A stretch of 64,000 bases of DNA from Cellulomonas dongxiuzhuiae (GTDB lineage: Bacteria > Actinomycetota > Actinomycetes > Actinomycetales > Cellulomonadaceae), in the NCBI RefSeq assembly GCF_018623035.1, contig NZ_CP076023.1, positions 1,922,001 through 1,986,000 on the forward strand, in the 5' to 3' direction. Made by a program: the position numbers and the translations under genes. Shown one piece after another: positions 16,187 to 25,157 of the stretch; positions within the stretch are counted from its first letter, which is position 1; each line of letters begins with the position of its first letter. The notes under the pieces are model-generated. The model was not told the origin of the DNA and did not search any database. It saw only the letters and a list, made by a program, of their open reading frames with translations.

Positions 16187-17658
16187 ACGGTCTCCTTCGT
16201 GGTGGTGGTCGCGCGGGCCGTGCCCGAGCGCTCGATGATCGACGTCGTCGAACGGCCGTCGAGGTAGGGGAGCAGGACCACGCGGCCGCCGTGGGCCCGG
16301 ACGGTCGCGGCCTCGGGCAGCGGTGCGCCGCCGTAGTCACCGCCCTTGGCCCACACGTCGGGACGCAGGCGGTCGAGGGCGGCGCGCGGGTCGTCCTCGT
16401 CGAACACGACGACCGCGTCCACGCAGTCGAGGGCCTCGAGGACGCGCGCGCGGTCCGCGGCGGTGACGACGGGCCGGCCCGCACCCTTGAGCCGGCGCAC
16501 CGAGGCGTCGGAGTTCATGAGCACGACGAGCGCGTCGCCCAGCCGCCGGGCGGCCTGCAGCGTCGCGACGTGACCCGCGTGGACGATGTCGAAGCAGCCG
16601 CCCGTCGCGACCAGGGAGCGGCCGTCCCGGCGCAGGCGTGCGGCCAGCGCCGCCACGTCGTCCAGCCCGGACTGACCGGCCGGCGCGGGTGTCCCGGGGT
16701 CGTGCACCGTCCCGCTGCCGATTCCGGCGCCCGGGTGGGTGGCGGCCGGTCCGCCGCGCCCCCGGTACGCCTCGGCGCCACCCGCCGCGACCCAGGCGCT
16801 CGCGTCGCGGACACCGCGGGCGACCGCCTCGACCGGCAGCGCACCGGCGGCGAGGGCGAGCGCCGCCGATGCGGCGAACCGGTCGCCCGCACCGCACGGG
16901 TCACCGCCGGTCACGGCCGGTGCGGGGACGTACTGCGCCTCGCCACCGGCGGCCACGAACGCGCCGTCGGCGCTCACGGTGACGGCCACGGCGCGTGCCC
17001 GCCAGAGCTCGCGCAGGCGACGGGCCAGGTCGTCGCCGGGCCCGTCGCCTCCGGCCGCGTCGCGCCGCAGCGCGCCCCGCGCCTCGCCGAGGTTGGGCGT
17101 CACGAGGGTGACGCCGGCCACCGGGGGCCCACCGCGCGGGTGCGGGTCCCACACGACGAGTCCCGTGGCGGCCGCGTCGGCGAGCAGCGCCCGCAGGTCC
17201 TCGTCGCGCGTGACGCCCGCGCCGTAGTCCGACACCAGCACGACGTCGGCCGCGGCCAGCACCCGGCGGACCGCGTCGACCGGCACGTCACCGGGCGTGC
17301 CCGGTCCACCGTCGTCGATCCGGACCAGCGAGTGCGCCGCGCTGCGGACCCGGACCTTGCGGCGCGTCCCGCCGGCGTGCGGCAGCGCCAGCACGTCGAC
17401 GTCCCGGGCCAGCCGCTCGTGCAGCGCCCGGCCCGCGGCGTCGTCGGCGAGCGGCGCGACCAGTGTCACGCGTGCGTCCTGCGCGGCCAGCAGCGCGGTG
17501 AGCCCCGCGCCGCCCGGGCTCTCCCGGACGTGCGTCACGTCGAGCACGGGCGCGGGAGCGTCCGGGCACAGGCGGTCCACCCGGCCCTCGACGTCGCGGT
17601 CGAGCACGACGTCGCCGACCACGACGACGTGCGGGCGGCCGCGCACGTCGGCGCTCAC
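16183..17658 (-). CDS. hldE: Bifunctional heptose-7-phosphate kinase / heptose-1-phosphate adenylyltransferase
   Basis: 491 residues in the same order as E. coli HldE. Residues ~9-310 are a PfkB/ribokinase-type kinase (VVVGDVVLDRD, ESPGGAG, and GGDPCGAGDRF near 255-265 with the catalytic Asp), phosphorylating heptose-7-phosphate at C1. Residues ~350-485 are a nucleotidyltransferase with GCFDIVHAGH (the HxGH site) that would activate heptose-1-phosphate to ADP-heptose. GTG by 4-base overlap with gmhA. The two halves are separated by a ~30-residue Gly/Pro/Ala linker. Adenylyl rather than guanylyl transfer is inferred from homology to HldE. Confidence 0.9.
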   Translation of the reverse strand: MSADVRGRPHVVVVGDVVLDRDVEGRVDRLCPDAPAPVLDVTHVRESPGGAGLTALLAAQDARVTLVAPLADDAAGRALHERLARDVDVLALPHAGGTRRKVRVRSAAHSLVRIDDGGPGTPGDVPVDAVRRVLAAADVVLVSDYGAGVTRDEDLRALLADAAATGLVVWDPHPRGGPPVAGVTLVTPNLGEARGALRRDAAGGDGPGDDLARRLRELWRARAVAVTVSADGAFVAAGGEAQYVPAPAVTGGDPCGAGDRFAASAALALAAGALPVEAVARGVRDASAWVAAGGAEAYRGRGGPAATHPGAGIGSGTVHDPGTPAPAGQSGLDDVAALAARLRRDGRSLVATGGCFDIVHAGHVATLQAARRLGDALVVLMNSDASVRRLKGAGRPVVTAADRARVLEALDCVDAVVVFDEDDPRAALDRLRPDVWAKGGDYGGAPLPEAATVRAHGGRVVLLPYLDGRSTTSIIERSGTARATTTTKETV

Positions 17659-18302
17659 GCCCGGACCTCCACGGCCGCGGCCGCCGCGGGGCGTCCTGCC
17701 GCACGCGCCGAGCCGGGGGAGCCCGCCGGTCGCAGCGCGAGGTGCTCGTCGAGCACCGCGCACACGGCGTGCACGGCGACCAGGTGCACGGCCTGCACGG
17801 CCGCGGTCGTCGGTGCGTCGACGACCAGGACGTCGTCCGACGCCGCTGCCAGCGGGTTCGGGCCCGGGCCCGTCATGGACCACACCTCCACCCCCACCTC
17901 GCGCGCCCGCTCCGCGGCGCGCAGCACGTTGGCGCTGCGCCCCGACGTCGACAGGAGCACCAGGACGTCCCCGGGCCGGCCGTGCGCCTCCACCTGGCGG
18001 GCGAACATCTCGTCGATGCCGTAGTCGTTGACGATCGCCGTGACGCTCGAGCTCTCCGAGCACAGGCACAGGGCCGACAGGGGACGCCGCTCGTGGAGGA
18101 ACCGCCCGACCAGCTCGGACGTCAGGTGCTGCGCCTCCGCGGCGCTCCCGCCGTTGCCGGCGGCAAGCAGCCGCGCGCCCTCGGTCAGGCGGCGTGCGAG
18201 CGTCGCGCCCCACCGCTCGACCGTGCCCGCCTGCCCGCGCAGGCTGCGCAGCCCCGCGCCCAGCTCGGCGTCGTGCGTCTCGATCCACGCGCGCGCGCTC
18301 AC
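17655..18302 (-). CDS. gmhA: Phosphoheptose isomerase
   Basis: 215-residue SIS-domain protein converting sedoheptulose-7-phosphate to D-glycero-D-manno-heptose-7-phosphate, the entry to nucleotide-heptose synthesis. Diagnostic segments are AAGNGGSAAEAQHL near residue 50, the ALC..SES and NDYG region, and LLSTSGRSANVL. The C-terminal ~25 residues are Ala/Gly/Pro rich and probably disordered. Start GTG overlaps the preceding glycosyltransferase stop. Confidence 0.9.
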   Translation of the reverse strand: MSARAWIETHDAELGAGLRSLRGQAGTVERWGATLARRLTEGARLLAAGNGGSAAEAQHLTSELVGRFLHERRPLSALCLCSESSSVTAIVNDYGIDEMFARQVEAHGRPGDVLVLLSTSGRSANVLRAAERAREVGVEVWSMTGPGPNPLAAASDDVLVVDAPTTAAVQAVHLVAVHAVCAVLDEHLALRPAGSPGSARAAGRPAAAAAVEVRA

Positions 18303-19531
18303 ACCGCCACCTCCTCGACCCGTGCCGCGCCCCGGGCCCCGAACGTCAGGGACCGGTACACCCGCTCCGTCTGCGCCGCGACGCACCGCCACGAGTAGCG
18401 CGCGAGGGCACGACGACGCGCCGCCGCACCGCACGCGCGGCGGCGCACCGGGTCGGCGAGGAGACCGCGCACGGCAGCCGCCAGCGCAGCGGGGTCGCGG
18501 GGTGGCACGAGCACGCCCGTCACGCCGTCGACGACGGAGTCCAGCAGGCCGCCCACCGCGCTGCCGACGACCGGCACGCCGCACGCCGCGGCCTCGAGCG
18601 GCACGATGCCGAACGGCTCGTACCAGGGCGTCGCGACGACCAGGTCCGCCGACGACACGAGCGCCGGCACGTCGTCGTGGCCGACGCGCCCCAGCAGGTG
18701 GACCCGGTCGGCGACCCCGAGGCGCGCGGCGAGCGCGGTCAGCCGGGTCGCCTCCGCGTCCTCGCGCAGCGCCGCGGCGTCGGGGCCGCCGGCGACGAGC
18801 AGCTCGGTGCCCGGCAGGTCGACGAGCGCGGCGAGGACCGTGTCGAGCCCCTTGCGCTCGACCAGCCGGCCCAGGCACACCAGGCGGTGCGGCTGGCGCC
18901 GCGGCAACGGGCCGGCTGCGCGGCGCACGGGCCGGAAGTGCGCGACGTCGACACCGCACGGCACGACCCGCACGCGCGACGCCGGCACGCCCAGGCGCGC
19001 CAGCTCCCGCACCTCGTCCGTGCACGTCGCGACCACCGCGTCGACGCGCCGGCCGATCGCGGCCTCGGCGGTGATCCGGCCCGCCGGGCTGGTGTCCTTG
19101 GCGCCCTGGTGACGCCGCTTCACGGAGCCCAGCGCGTGGTAGGTCTGCACCGTCGGCACGCCGTGCACCGCCGCCGCCTGCAGCGCGGCGAGGCCCGACA
19201 TCCAGAAGTGCGCGTGCACGACGTCCGGCGCCCCGTGCGTCGCCCAGTCGTCGGCGACCCACGAGCCGAGGTCGCGCACCCAGGGCAGCAGCTCGTCCTT
19301 CGGCACGGCCGTGGCCGGGCCCGCGGGCACGTGCACGACCTCGACGCCCGGCGTCATCGGAACGCGCTCCGGCAGGTCGGGGTCGTCGCGTCGCGTGTAC
19401 ACGGTCACCTCGTGCCCCTGGTCCGCCAGCGCGCCGGCGAGCGCTGCGACGTGGACGTTCTGGCCGCCCGCGTCGACGCCGCCCAGGACCGCGAGCGGGC
19501 TCGCGTGCTCCGACACCATCGCGATCCTCAT
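18299..19531 (-). CDS. Glycosyltransferase family 4
   Basis: 410-residue GT-B enzyme. The N-terminal GGVDAGGQNVHV loop and HFWMSG segment resemble sucrose-phosphate-synthase/MshA-type transferases; the C-terminal half has CLGRLVERKG and the EX7E donor motif in EPFGIVPLEAAACG. ATG start (19531) overlaps the upstream stop as ATGA. Donor and acceptor are unknown. Confidence 0.85.
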   Translation of the reverse strand: MRIAMVSEHASPLAVLGGVDAGGQNVHVAALAGALADQGHEVTVYTRRDDPDLPERVPMTPGVEVVHVPAGPATAVPKDELLPWVRDLGSWVADDWATHGAPDVVHAHFWMSGLAALQAAAVHGVPTVQTYHALGSVKRRHQGAKDTSPAGRITAEAAIGRRVDAVVATCTDEVRELARLGVPASRVRVVPCGVDVAHFRPVRRAAGPLPRRQPHRLVCLGRLVERKGLDTVLAALVDLPGTELLVAGGPDAAALREDAEATRLTALAARLGVADRVHLLGRVGHDDVPALVSSADLVVATPWYEPFGIVPLEAAACGVPVVGSAVGGLLDSVVDGVTGVLVPPRDPAALAAAVRGLLADPVRRRACGAAARRRALARYSWRCVAAQTERVYRSLTFGARGAARVEEVAV

Positions 19532-20487
19532 CGCGTCACCCCTTCGATCACCTCGTGCCAGTCGGACAGGAACCGCTCCAGCCCGAACCGCCGCAGCGCG
19601 TGCTCGCGGGCCGCGAGCCCGCGCTCCTTCGCCTCGGCCGGGTCGGCCAGCCAGCGGCGAGCAGCCGCGACCAGGTCGGACGGGTCGCTGCTCACCACGC
19701 CCGCGTCCGCGGGCACCGCCTCGGGTGCGGCCGTCGTCGCGAGCGCCAGCACGGGCATGCCGAGCGTCATCGCCTCCACCAGCGACAGCCCGAGGCTGGT
19801 CCACCGGTAGGGGTGCAGGTACGCACGAGCACCGGCGAGCTGCTGGTGCATGCGGGCCTGCGGCACGTCGTCGTGCAGGTGCGCCGCGTGCGCGGGCAGG
19901 TGGCCGGCGAGCGCCGCCATCCCCATCCCGTACACCTCGACCGGCACGGCGTCGGCGACGCGCAGCAGGACGTCGGTGCCCGCGACCCGCCAGCGCCGCA
20001 CCGGCTCGTTGACGACCGCGGCGACGCGTGCGCGCTCACCGGTCCACAGGTGCCCGGGGTCGGGCACGCCGTGCTCGACGACCGTGACGGGCGCGCGGCC
20101 GTTGTCCCACACCAGCGCGTTGAACGCCGTCACGTGCACCAGCAGGACGTCGTCGCGGCCGGCCAGCAGGTGACGGGTCCCCACGGGGTGCTCCACGGGC
20201 GTGTTGTGCTCGACGTACACGGCGGGCACGTCGACGCCCGCGCGCAGCCCGGCCCACCGCTCGAGCAGCTCGAGGTCCCGCGGGCGCTGCAGCAGGACGA
20301 CGTCGAACCTCTCGTCGCGCAGCCCTGCCAGCGGCACCTCGCGCACGCACACCGGCCAGTCCCACGTGCGGGCGCGCCCCAGGCCGTCGGGGGAGCGCTC
20401 GGCGTCCACGGGGACGAGGTACTCGTGCGCGCCCTGGACGAACGACGTCATCCACGAGCCGTGCACGTGCCACGCCAGGATCCTCAT
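19528..20487 (-). CDS. Glycosyltransferase, GT-B fold
   Basis: 319 residues beginning MRILAWHVHGSWM. The C-terminal part has YLHPYRWTSLGLSLVEAMTLGMPVLA-like sequence (HPYRW, then SLVEAMTLGMP), the EX7E-type donor region of family 4/1 transferases. The protein is shorter than usual (~400) with a reduced N-terminal domain. ATG overlaps the upstream GT9 stop. Operon position suggests it adds a residue to the same glycan. Confidence 0.78.
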   Translation of the reverse strand: MRILAWHVHGSWMTSFVQGAHEYLVPVDAERSPDGLGRARTWDWPVCVREVPLAGLRDERFDVVLLQRPRDLELLERWAGLRAGVDVPAVYVEHNTPVEHPVGTRHLLAGRDDVLLVHVTAFNALVWDNGRAPVTVVEHGVPDPGHLWTGERARVAAVVNEPVRRWRVAGTDVLLRVADAVPVEVYGMGMAALAGHLPAHAAHLHDDVPQARMHQQLAGARAYLHPYRWTSLGLSLVEAMTLGMPVLALATTAAPEAVPADAGVVSSDPSDLVAAARRWLADPAEAKERGLAAREHALRRFGLERFLSDWHEVIEGVTR

Positions 20488-21602
20488 GCCACCACCTCCT
20501 GCGGTGCGGGGGCCACGCCCGTGCGGGTGCCGGCGAGCGGCTCGCCGGCGGAGCCGGCCGCGAGCGCCAGCGCGTCGACGGCGGCCACGACGCGGGCCGG
20601 TGCGACGGACGACAGGCACGGGTGCCCCGGGACCGGGCAGGTGCGCGACCGCGTCCCCGCGCACGGCGCCTCCTGGTCTCCGAGCACGACGCTCGGCACG
20701 GCCCACGGCGACCAGCGACCGGCCGGGACGACCGGCGAGAACAACGACACGACGGGCGTGCCGACCGCCGCGGCCAGGTGGGCGGGGCCGGTGTTGCCGA
20801 CCACGACGACGTCGGCACCGGCGAGCACGGCCGCCAGCCCGGCGAGCGACGTCCGGCCCGCCACGTCCACCGCACCGGCGACGCCCGCGGTGACGTGCGC
20901 CGCCAGGTCGCGCTCGCCGCGCCCGCCCGTGACGAGCACGGTGCGGCCCGCGTCGGCCAGGGCCGCGACGATCTCCCGTGCGTGGTCGGGCGACGGGGCG
21001 CGGGCCGGTACCGAGGCTCCCGGGTGGACCACGACGTACGAACCGGTCGCACCGCCGGTCGCACGCACGAGCGCGTCGGCGTGCAGGGCCGCGGCGAGCG
21101 TCGGCAGCGGGGTGCGCAGGGCCAGGCGTCCGTCGTCCCCGGCGGGGAGCCGCCCGCCCGCGGCCGTGGCCAGGTCGAGCGCGGCCTCCACCTCGTGCAG
21201 CCCCTCGGGGCGGCGGTGGCGCAGGTCGAGCAGCGACCCGGGGTAGTCCTCGCTCGTGCCGGCCACGAACGGCACACCGGCGAGCCGCAGCACGAGCGCG
21301 ACGGGCAGCGGGCTCTGGTGGAAGGACGTGAGGACCACGGCACGGTCGTACCGCCGTGCGGCGAGGTCGGCGACGAGCCCGTGGACGGCCCGGGGGTCGA
21401 CCGGGGGCGGGGCGTACCCGCTCCACGGCGGGTCGAACACGAGCACGTCGTCGACGCCGGGCAGCAGCCGGGCGGCGTGGGCCCCGGCGGGCGAGGCCAG
21501 CACGTCGAGACGCTCGGCGGTGGCGGCGAGCGCGCGCAGCGCGGGCCCGCTCAGCAGGACGTCACCGTCGCTGTCGAGCCGGACCGCCAGGACGCGCGTC
21601 AT
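20484..21602 (-). CDS. Glycosyltransferase family 9 (heptosyltransferase-like)
   Basis: 372 residues. GT9 signatures: VLAVRLDSDGDVLLSGPALRA at the N-terminus (VRLDSDGDVLLSGP), VVVHPGAS near 190 and VVVVGNTGPAHLAAAVGTP near 270. A cysteine cluster follows (APC, TCPVPGHPCL), a feature of actinobacterial GT9 proteins that may bind a metal. ATG overlap with the fusion gene upstream. Second heptosyltransferase candidate of the operon. Confidence 0.87.
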   Translation of the reverse strand: MTRVLAVRLDSDGDVLLSGPALRALAATAERLDVLASPAGAHAARLLPGVDDVLVFDPPWSGYAPPPVDPRAVHGLVADLAARRYDRAVVLTSFHQSPLPVALVLRLAGVPFVAGTSEDYPGSLLDLRHRRPEGLHEVEAALDLATAAGGRLPAGDDGRLALRTPLPTLAAALHADALVRATGGATGSYVVVHPGASVPARAPSPDHAREIVAALADAGRTVLVTGGRGERDLAAHVTAGVAGAVDVAGRTSLAGLAAVLAGADVVVVGNTGPAHLAAAVGTPVVSLFSPVVPAGRWSPWAVPSVVLGDQEAPCAGTRSRTCPVPGHPCLSSVAPARVVAAVDALALAAGSAGEPLAGTRTGVAPAPQEVVA

Positions 21603-23236
21603 GCGGCGACCTCCGTCTCGGTGCCGACCTCGGGCTCGTGCGGTGCGGCGTCCACCGGCTGCGCGTCGAGCCGGTCGGCGGGCGTCCCGACGACGTCGGG
21701 CAGGACGGCCACGAGGGCCGCGCGGAGGTCGGTCGCCACCTCCGGGGCGGCGTCGACCTCCTCGGGCAGCGTGGCGGGCGTCGGGACGAGCACCGGGCGC
21801 GCGCCCGCGGCCAGCGCCGCCTCCACGTCGGCGCCGATGTCGCCCACCACCGCGCACTCCCACGGTGCGACGCCCAGCTCACGGGCCGCCGCGAGCACCA
21901 TGCCGGGTGCGGGCTTGCGGCACGTGCAGCCGTCGTCGTCCGTGTGGGGGCAGACCTGCACGGTGCCGAACGACCCCAGCAGGTCGGTGACGCGCGCGTT
22001 CACGGCCGTCACCTGGGCGTCCGTCAGCAGGCCGCGGCCGATGCCCGACTGGTTGCTCACGAGGCCGACCCGCACGCCCGCCGCGCGGAGGGCGTCGAGC
22101 AGCTCGCGTGCGCCCGCCACGGCACGCACCTGGGACGGGTCCCCGTTGTACGGCACGTCGTGGACGAGCGTGCCGTCGCGGTCGAAGAGCACGGCGCGCA
22201 CCGGCGGGCGCCACGGCGGCGCACCGCCGCGATGCGCGATCGTGCCCGCGACGCGGTGACGCACCGCCGCGAACGGCAGCACCACCGAGGTCAACGCCAT
22301 GCGCCGCCACTCGTCGCGCCAGCCCTCGTCACCCGGGCGAGGGCCCGGCAGGACGCGGATCCGTACGAGGTCGGCCGTCAGGGCGGCCCATGCGGCACCC
22401 GCGGCGGCCGCCGCGCGCGGCCGTCCCGCGACGAGCGCGGCCCCGCCGGCGGTCGCGGCCGCCACGGTCGCGACGTGCCAGGCGAACCGCCCCCGCCCCG
22501 TCTGCGCCAGGTCGCGCCAGCGGGGGCCGTGCGCGGCCCGCAGCAGCGCGTCGTCGCGGGCCCCGGCCTGCACGCGCACGCTCACGCGGTCGTCGGCCGG
22601 ACGCACCGGGTGCGTGGTGACGCGGTCCCCGACGTGCAGGCGCCACCCGGCCTGCCGCACGCGCAGCGCGAGGTCGGCGTCCTCCCGGTAGGCGCGCGGG
22701 AAGCGCTCGTCGAACCCGTCGACCGCCACGAGCGCGGTCCGGCGGTACGCCATGTCGGCGGTCGCCCAGCGCGCGCCCTCGAGACCGCCGGTGCTGCGCT
22801 CCCAGTCCGTCGGCGGCCGGTGCGCCGGCAACGGCACCCGCAGCCGACCCTGCGTGGCGGCGACGTCGGGCTCGGAGTCGGCCGCGGCCAGGTCGGCGGC
22901 GAACGCCTCGGCCCAGCCGGCGGGCAGCAGCACGTCGTCGTCGAGGAACAGCACCCACGGCGTGCGCACCCGGCGCCACCCCGCGTTGCGGGCGGCGGCC
23001 GGTCCGCGCCCACCGACCCGCACGACGCGCACGGGCAGCGCGACGTCGTCCACGTCGAGCGGCTCCGCGGCGGTCAGCGGACGGTCGTCGCACACCACGA
23101 CCGCCTCGGGCGCGGGCAGCACCGCACCCAGCGGCTGCGCGGCGAGCGTGTCGAGCAGCGCGCGCAGCGACGGTCGGCCGATCGTCGGCACGACGACCGA
23201 CCACGCGGGTGGCGACGCGAGCCCCGACGGCGTCAC
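21599..23236 (-). CDS. Fusion of glycosyltransferase family 2 with GmhB-type heptose bisphosphate phosphatase
   Basis: 545 residues. Residues ~12-240 are a GT-A transferase (VVPTIGRPSL, the DDD metal site in FLDDDVLLP, and REDADLALR). A hydrophobic Ala-rich stretch (~250-300) may touch the membrane. Residues ~345-510 are a HAD-IIIA phosphatase: nucleophile motif FDRDGT, VSNQSGIGRG, and the GmhB zinc site CPHTDDDGCTCRKP. This half would dephosphorylate heptose-1,7-bisphosphate between the two HldE reactions. The terminal ~35 residues look disordered. GTG by overlap with the carbamoyltransferase stop. GmhB is normally a separate ~180-residue protein. Confidence 0.88.
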   Translation of the reverse strand: MTPSGLASPPAWSVVVPTIGRPSLRALLDTLAAQPLGAVLPAPEAVVVCDDRPLTAAEPLDVDDVALPVRVVRVGGRGPAAARNAGWRRVRTPWVLFLDDDVLLPAGWAEAFAADLAAADSEPDVAATQGRLRVPLPAHRPPTDWERSTGGLEGARWATADMAYRRTALVAVDGFDERFPRAYREDADLALRVRQAGWRLHVGDRVTTHPVRPADDRVSVRVQAGARDDALLRAAHGPRWRDLAQTGRGRFAWHVATVAAATAGGAALVAGRPRAAAAAGAAWAALTADLVRIRVLPGPRPGDEGWRDEWRRMALTSVVLPFAAVRHRVAGTIAHRGGAPPWRPPVRAVLFDRDGTLVHDVPYNGDPSQVRAVAGARELLDALRAAGVRVGLVSNQSGIGRGLLTDAQVTAVNARVTDLLGSFGTVQVCPHTDDDGCTCRKPAPGMVLAAARELGVAPWECAVVGDIGADVEAALAAGARPVLVPTPATLPEEVDAAPEVATDLRAALVAVLPDVVGTPADRLDAQPVDAAPHEPEVGTETEVAA

Positions 23237-24963
23237 GCCGTCGCTCCCTCGCCGCCACGGGCTGCGTCACCCGGCGGGTCGTCGACCGCGCCGCCGGCCG
23301 GGCGTGGGCTCCCGGCCGCTGCGAAGACGTCCGCCCGGCGCACCAGGTGGGGGCCGAGGACCAGCAGGTCGACGGGAGCCGAGCCGAACAGCTCGAGGGC
23401 GTCGCGGGGGTCGTCGACCATCGGCCGGCCCGCGGTGTTGAGGCTCGTGTTGATGACGACCGGCAAGCCCGTGCGGTCCGCGAACGCCTCGATCGTCGCG
23501 CCGAGACGCGGCTGCCTCGCCGGGTCGACGGTCTGGATGCGCGCGGTGCCGTCGACGTGCACCGCAGCCGGGATCCGGTCACGCCACGCATCGGCGACCC
23601 GGTGCACGAAGAGCATGTACGGGCTCGGGAGCGGACCGTCGGAGAAGATCTCCGGCGCGCGGTCCAGCAGCACCATCGGCGCCACCGGGCGGAACTGCTC
23701 GCGCCCCTTGACGTCGTTCATGCGCTCGAGGTTCTCGGCGTGCCCGGGGTGCGCCAGCAGCGAGCGGTGACCCAGCGCGCGCGGGCCGAACTCGCTGCGC
23801 CCGTCGAACCACGCGACGACGCCGTCCGCCGCCAGCACGTCGGCGACGTCCTGCGCGAACCGCTCCGGCGGCGGGGTCGTGAACGGCACGCGGGCGCCGC
23901 GCAGCCACTGCGCGAGCTGGGCGTCGTCCCACTCGCGGCCCAGGTCCGCACCCGGCATGGGCCGCACCGGCTCACCGAGCTCCGCGGCCGCCTGGAGCGC
24001 CGCTCCCAGCGACGTGCCCGCGTCCCCGGCGGCGGGCTGCACCCACACCTCCTCGAACCCGCTCTCGCGCCAGATGCGGGAGTTCGCGACGCAGTTCAGC
24101 GCGATGCCCCCGGCCATCGTCAGGACGCGGTCGCCGGTGCGCTCGTGCAGCCACCGCGCGAGGTCGACCAGGACCTCCTCCAGGCGCACCTGCACCGACG
24201 ACGCGAGGTCGGCGTGCTCGCCGCCCCACGTGCCGTCGTCGACGCGCCTGCTCGCGAACCGCGTCCAGTCGGGGATCTCGGCGACGAACCCGCCGTCCCC
24301 GGTCGCGTACACGTGCTCGCGCAGCTGCTCGAGGAACCGGGGGCGGCCGTAGGACGCGAGCGCCATGACCTTGTACTCGTCCGACGAGCGCAGGAAGCCC
24401 AGGTGCTCCGTCAACGACTCGTACAGCAGCCCCAGCGAGTGCGGCAGCTCCTGGGTCGTGAAGACCTCGATCCGCCCGCCCTCGTAGCGTCCCGCCAGGT
24501 GCGAGGCCCGTTCTCCGCGTCCGTCGAGCACCAGGACGCTGCTCGTCGGGAACGGCGAGGCGAGCGCGGCCGACGCCGCGTGGGCGACGTGGTGCGGCAC
24601 GTGGTGCAGGCGCGCGTGCTCGATCCCGGGCAGCGCGCTGCGCAGGAACCCGCCGACGTTCTGCGCGTACGTCGTGCGCAGGTGGTCCCACGGGTCGTGC
24701 AGGCCCAGGTCCTCCGCGGACTTCGACAGCTCGGGGTCGAACGAGTACGCGACGACGTCCACGTCGGCCGGCGTCAGTCCCGCGCGCTCGAGGCACCACC
24801 GCATCGACAGCTCCGGCAGCTCCCACGCCGAGAAGGGCACGGGTCGCTTGCCGTGCTTGCGGCGGCTGAACCGCTCCTCCTCGGCGGCGGCGACGACCTC
24901 GCCGTCCACGACGAGGGCGGCCGAGGGGTCGTGGTAGATCGCGTTGACGCCGAGCACCCGCAT
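23233..24963 (-). CDS. Carbamoyltransferase, NodU/CmcH family
   Basis: 576-residue O-carbamoyltransferase that transfers the carbamoyl group from carbamoyl phosphate (via carbamoyl-adenylate) to a hydroxyl, typically of a sugar. N-terminal ASKHA-like features: GVNAIYHDPSAAL, EEERFSRRKH and the metal-binding HHVAHAASA near residue 120; also TMAGGIALNCVANS near 290 and the C-terminal SEFGPRALGHRS, RFRPVAPM-like and INTSLN motifs. First gene of the glycan operon, so a carbamoylated product is expected. ATG at 24963 with GGAAGG ten bases upstream; the longer frame upstream runs into the divergent promoter and is rejected. Confidence 0.9.
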   Translation of the reverse strand: MRVLGVNAIYHDPSAALVVDGEVVAAAEEERFSRRKHGKRPVPFSAWELPELSMRWCLERAGLTPADVDVVAYSFDPELSKSAEDLGLHDPWDHLRTTYAQNVGGFLRSALPGIEHARLHHVPHHVAHAASAALASPFPTSSVLVLDGRGERASHLAGRYEGGRIEVFTTQELPHSLGLLYESLTEHLGFLRSSDEYKVMALASYGRPRFLEQLREHVYATGDGGFVAEIPDWTRFASRRVDDGTWGGEHADLASSVQVRLEEVLVDLARWLHERTGDRVLTMAGGIALNCVANSRIWRESGFEEVWVQPAAGDAGTSLGAALQAAAELGEPVRPMPGADLGREWDDAQLAQWLRGARVPFTTPPPERFAQDVADVLAADGVVAWFDGRSEFGPRALGHRSLLAHPGHAENLERMNDVKGREQFRPVAPMVLLDRAPEIFSDGPLPSPYMLFVHRVADAWRDRIPAAVHVDGTARIQTVDPARQPRLGATIEAFADRTGLPVVINTSLNTAGRPMVDDPRDALELFGSAPVDLLVLGPHLVRRADVFAAAGSPRPAGGAVDDPPGDAARGGEGATA

Positions 24964-25101
24964 GAGTGGCCGACCTTCCGTGCATGGTCCACAGTCGGGG
25001 TGGACGCAGTGCTGCGGCTGGCTCGCTGCTGAACCGTCCCGCGCCGGTGATCCCGGCCCAGCGTGGAGCACTTCACCCGCTCGTGCACGTCGAGACGATT
25101 C

Positions 25102-25117
25102 GTCGGACTCGTCCGAC
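25102..25117. promoter_or_regulatory. Inverted repeat in divergent promoter region
   Basis: GTCGGAC-TC-GTCCGAC is a perfect 7+7 inverted repeat with a 2-base spacer, followed by another GACTCGTCC copy. It lies in the 194-base gap between the carbamoyltransferase operon (minus) and the aldehyde dehydrogenase (plus), where a shared regulator could bind. No -10/-35 pair is clear on either strand. Confidence 0.35.
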
Positions 25118-25157
25118 TCGTCCCCCCACCCGTACGGACCCGTCGATCGGAGAGCAC

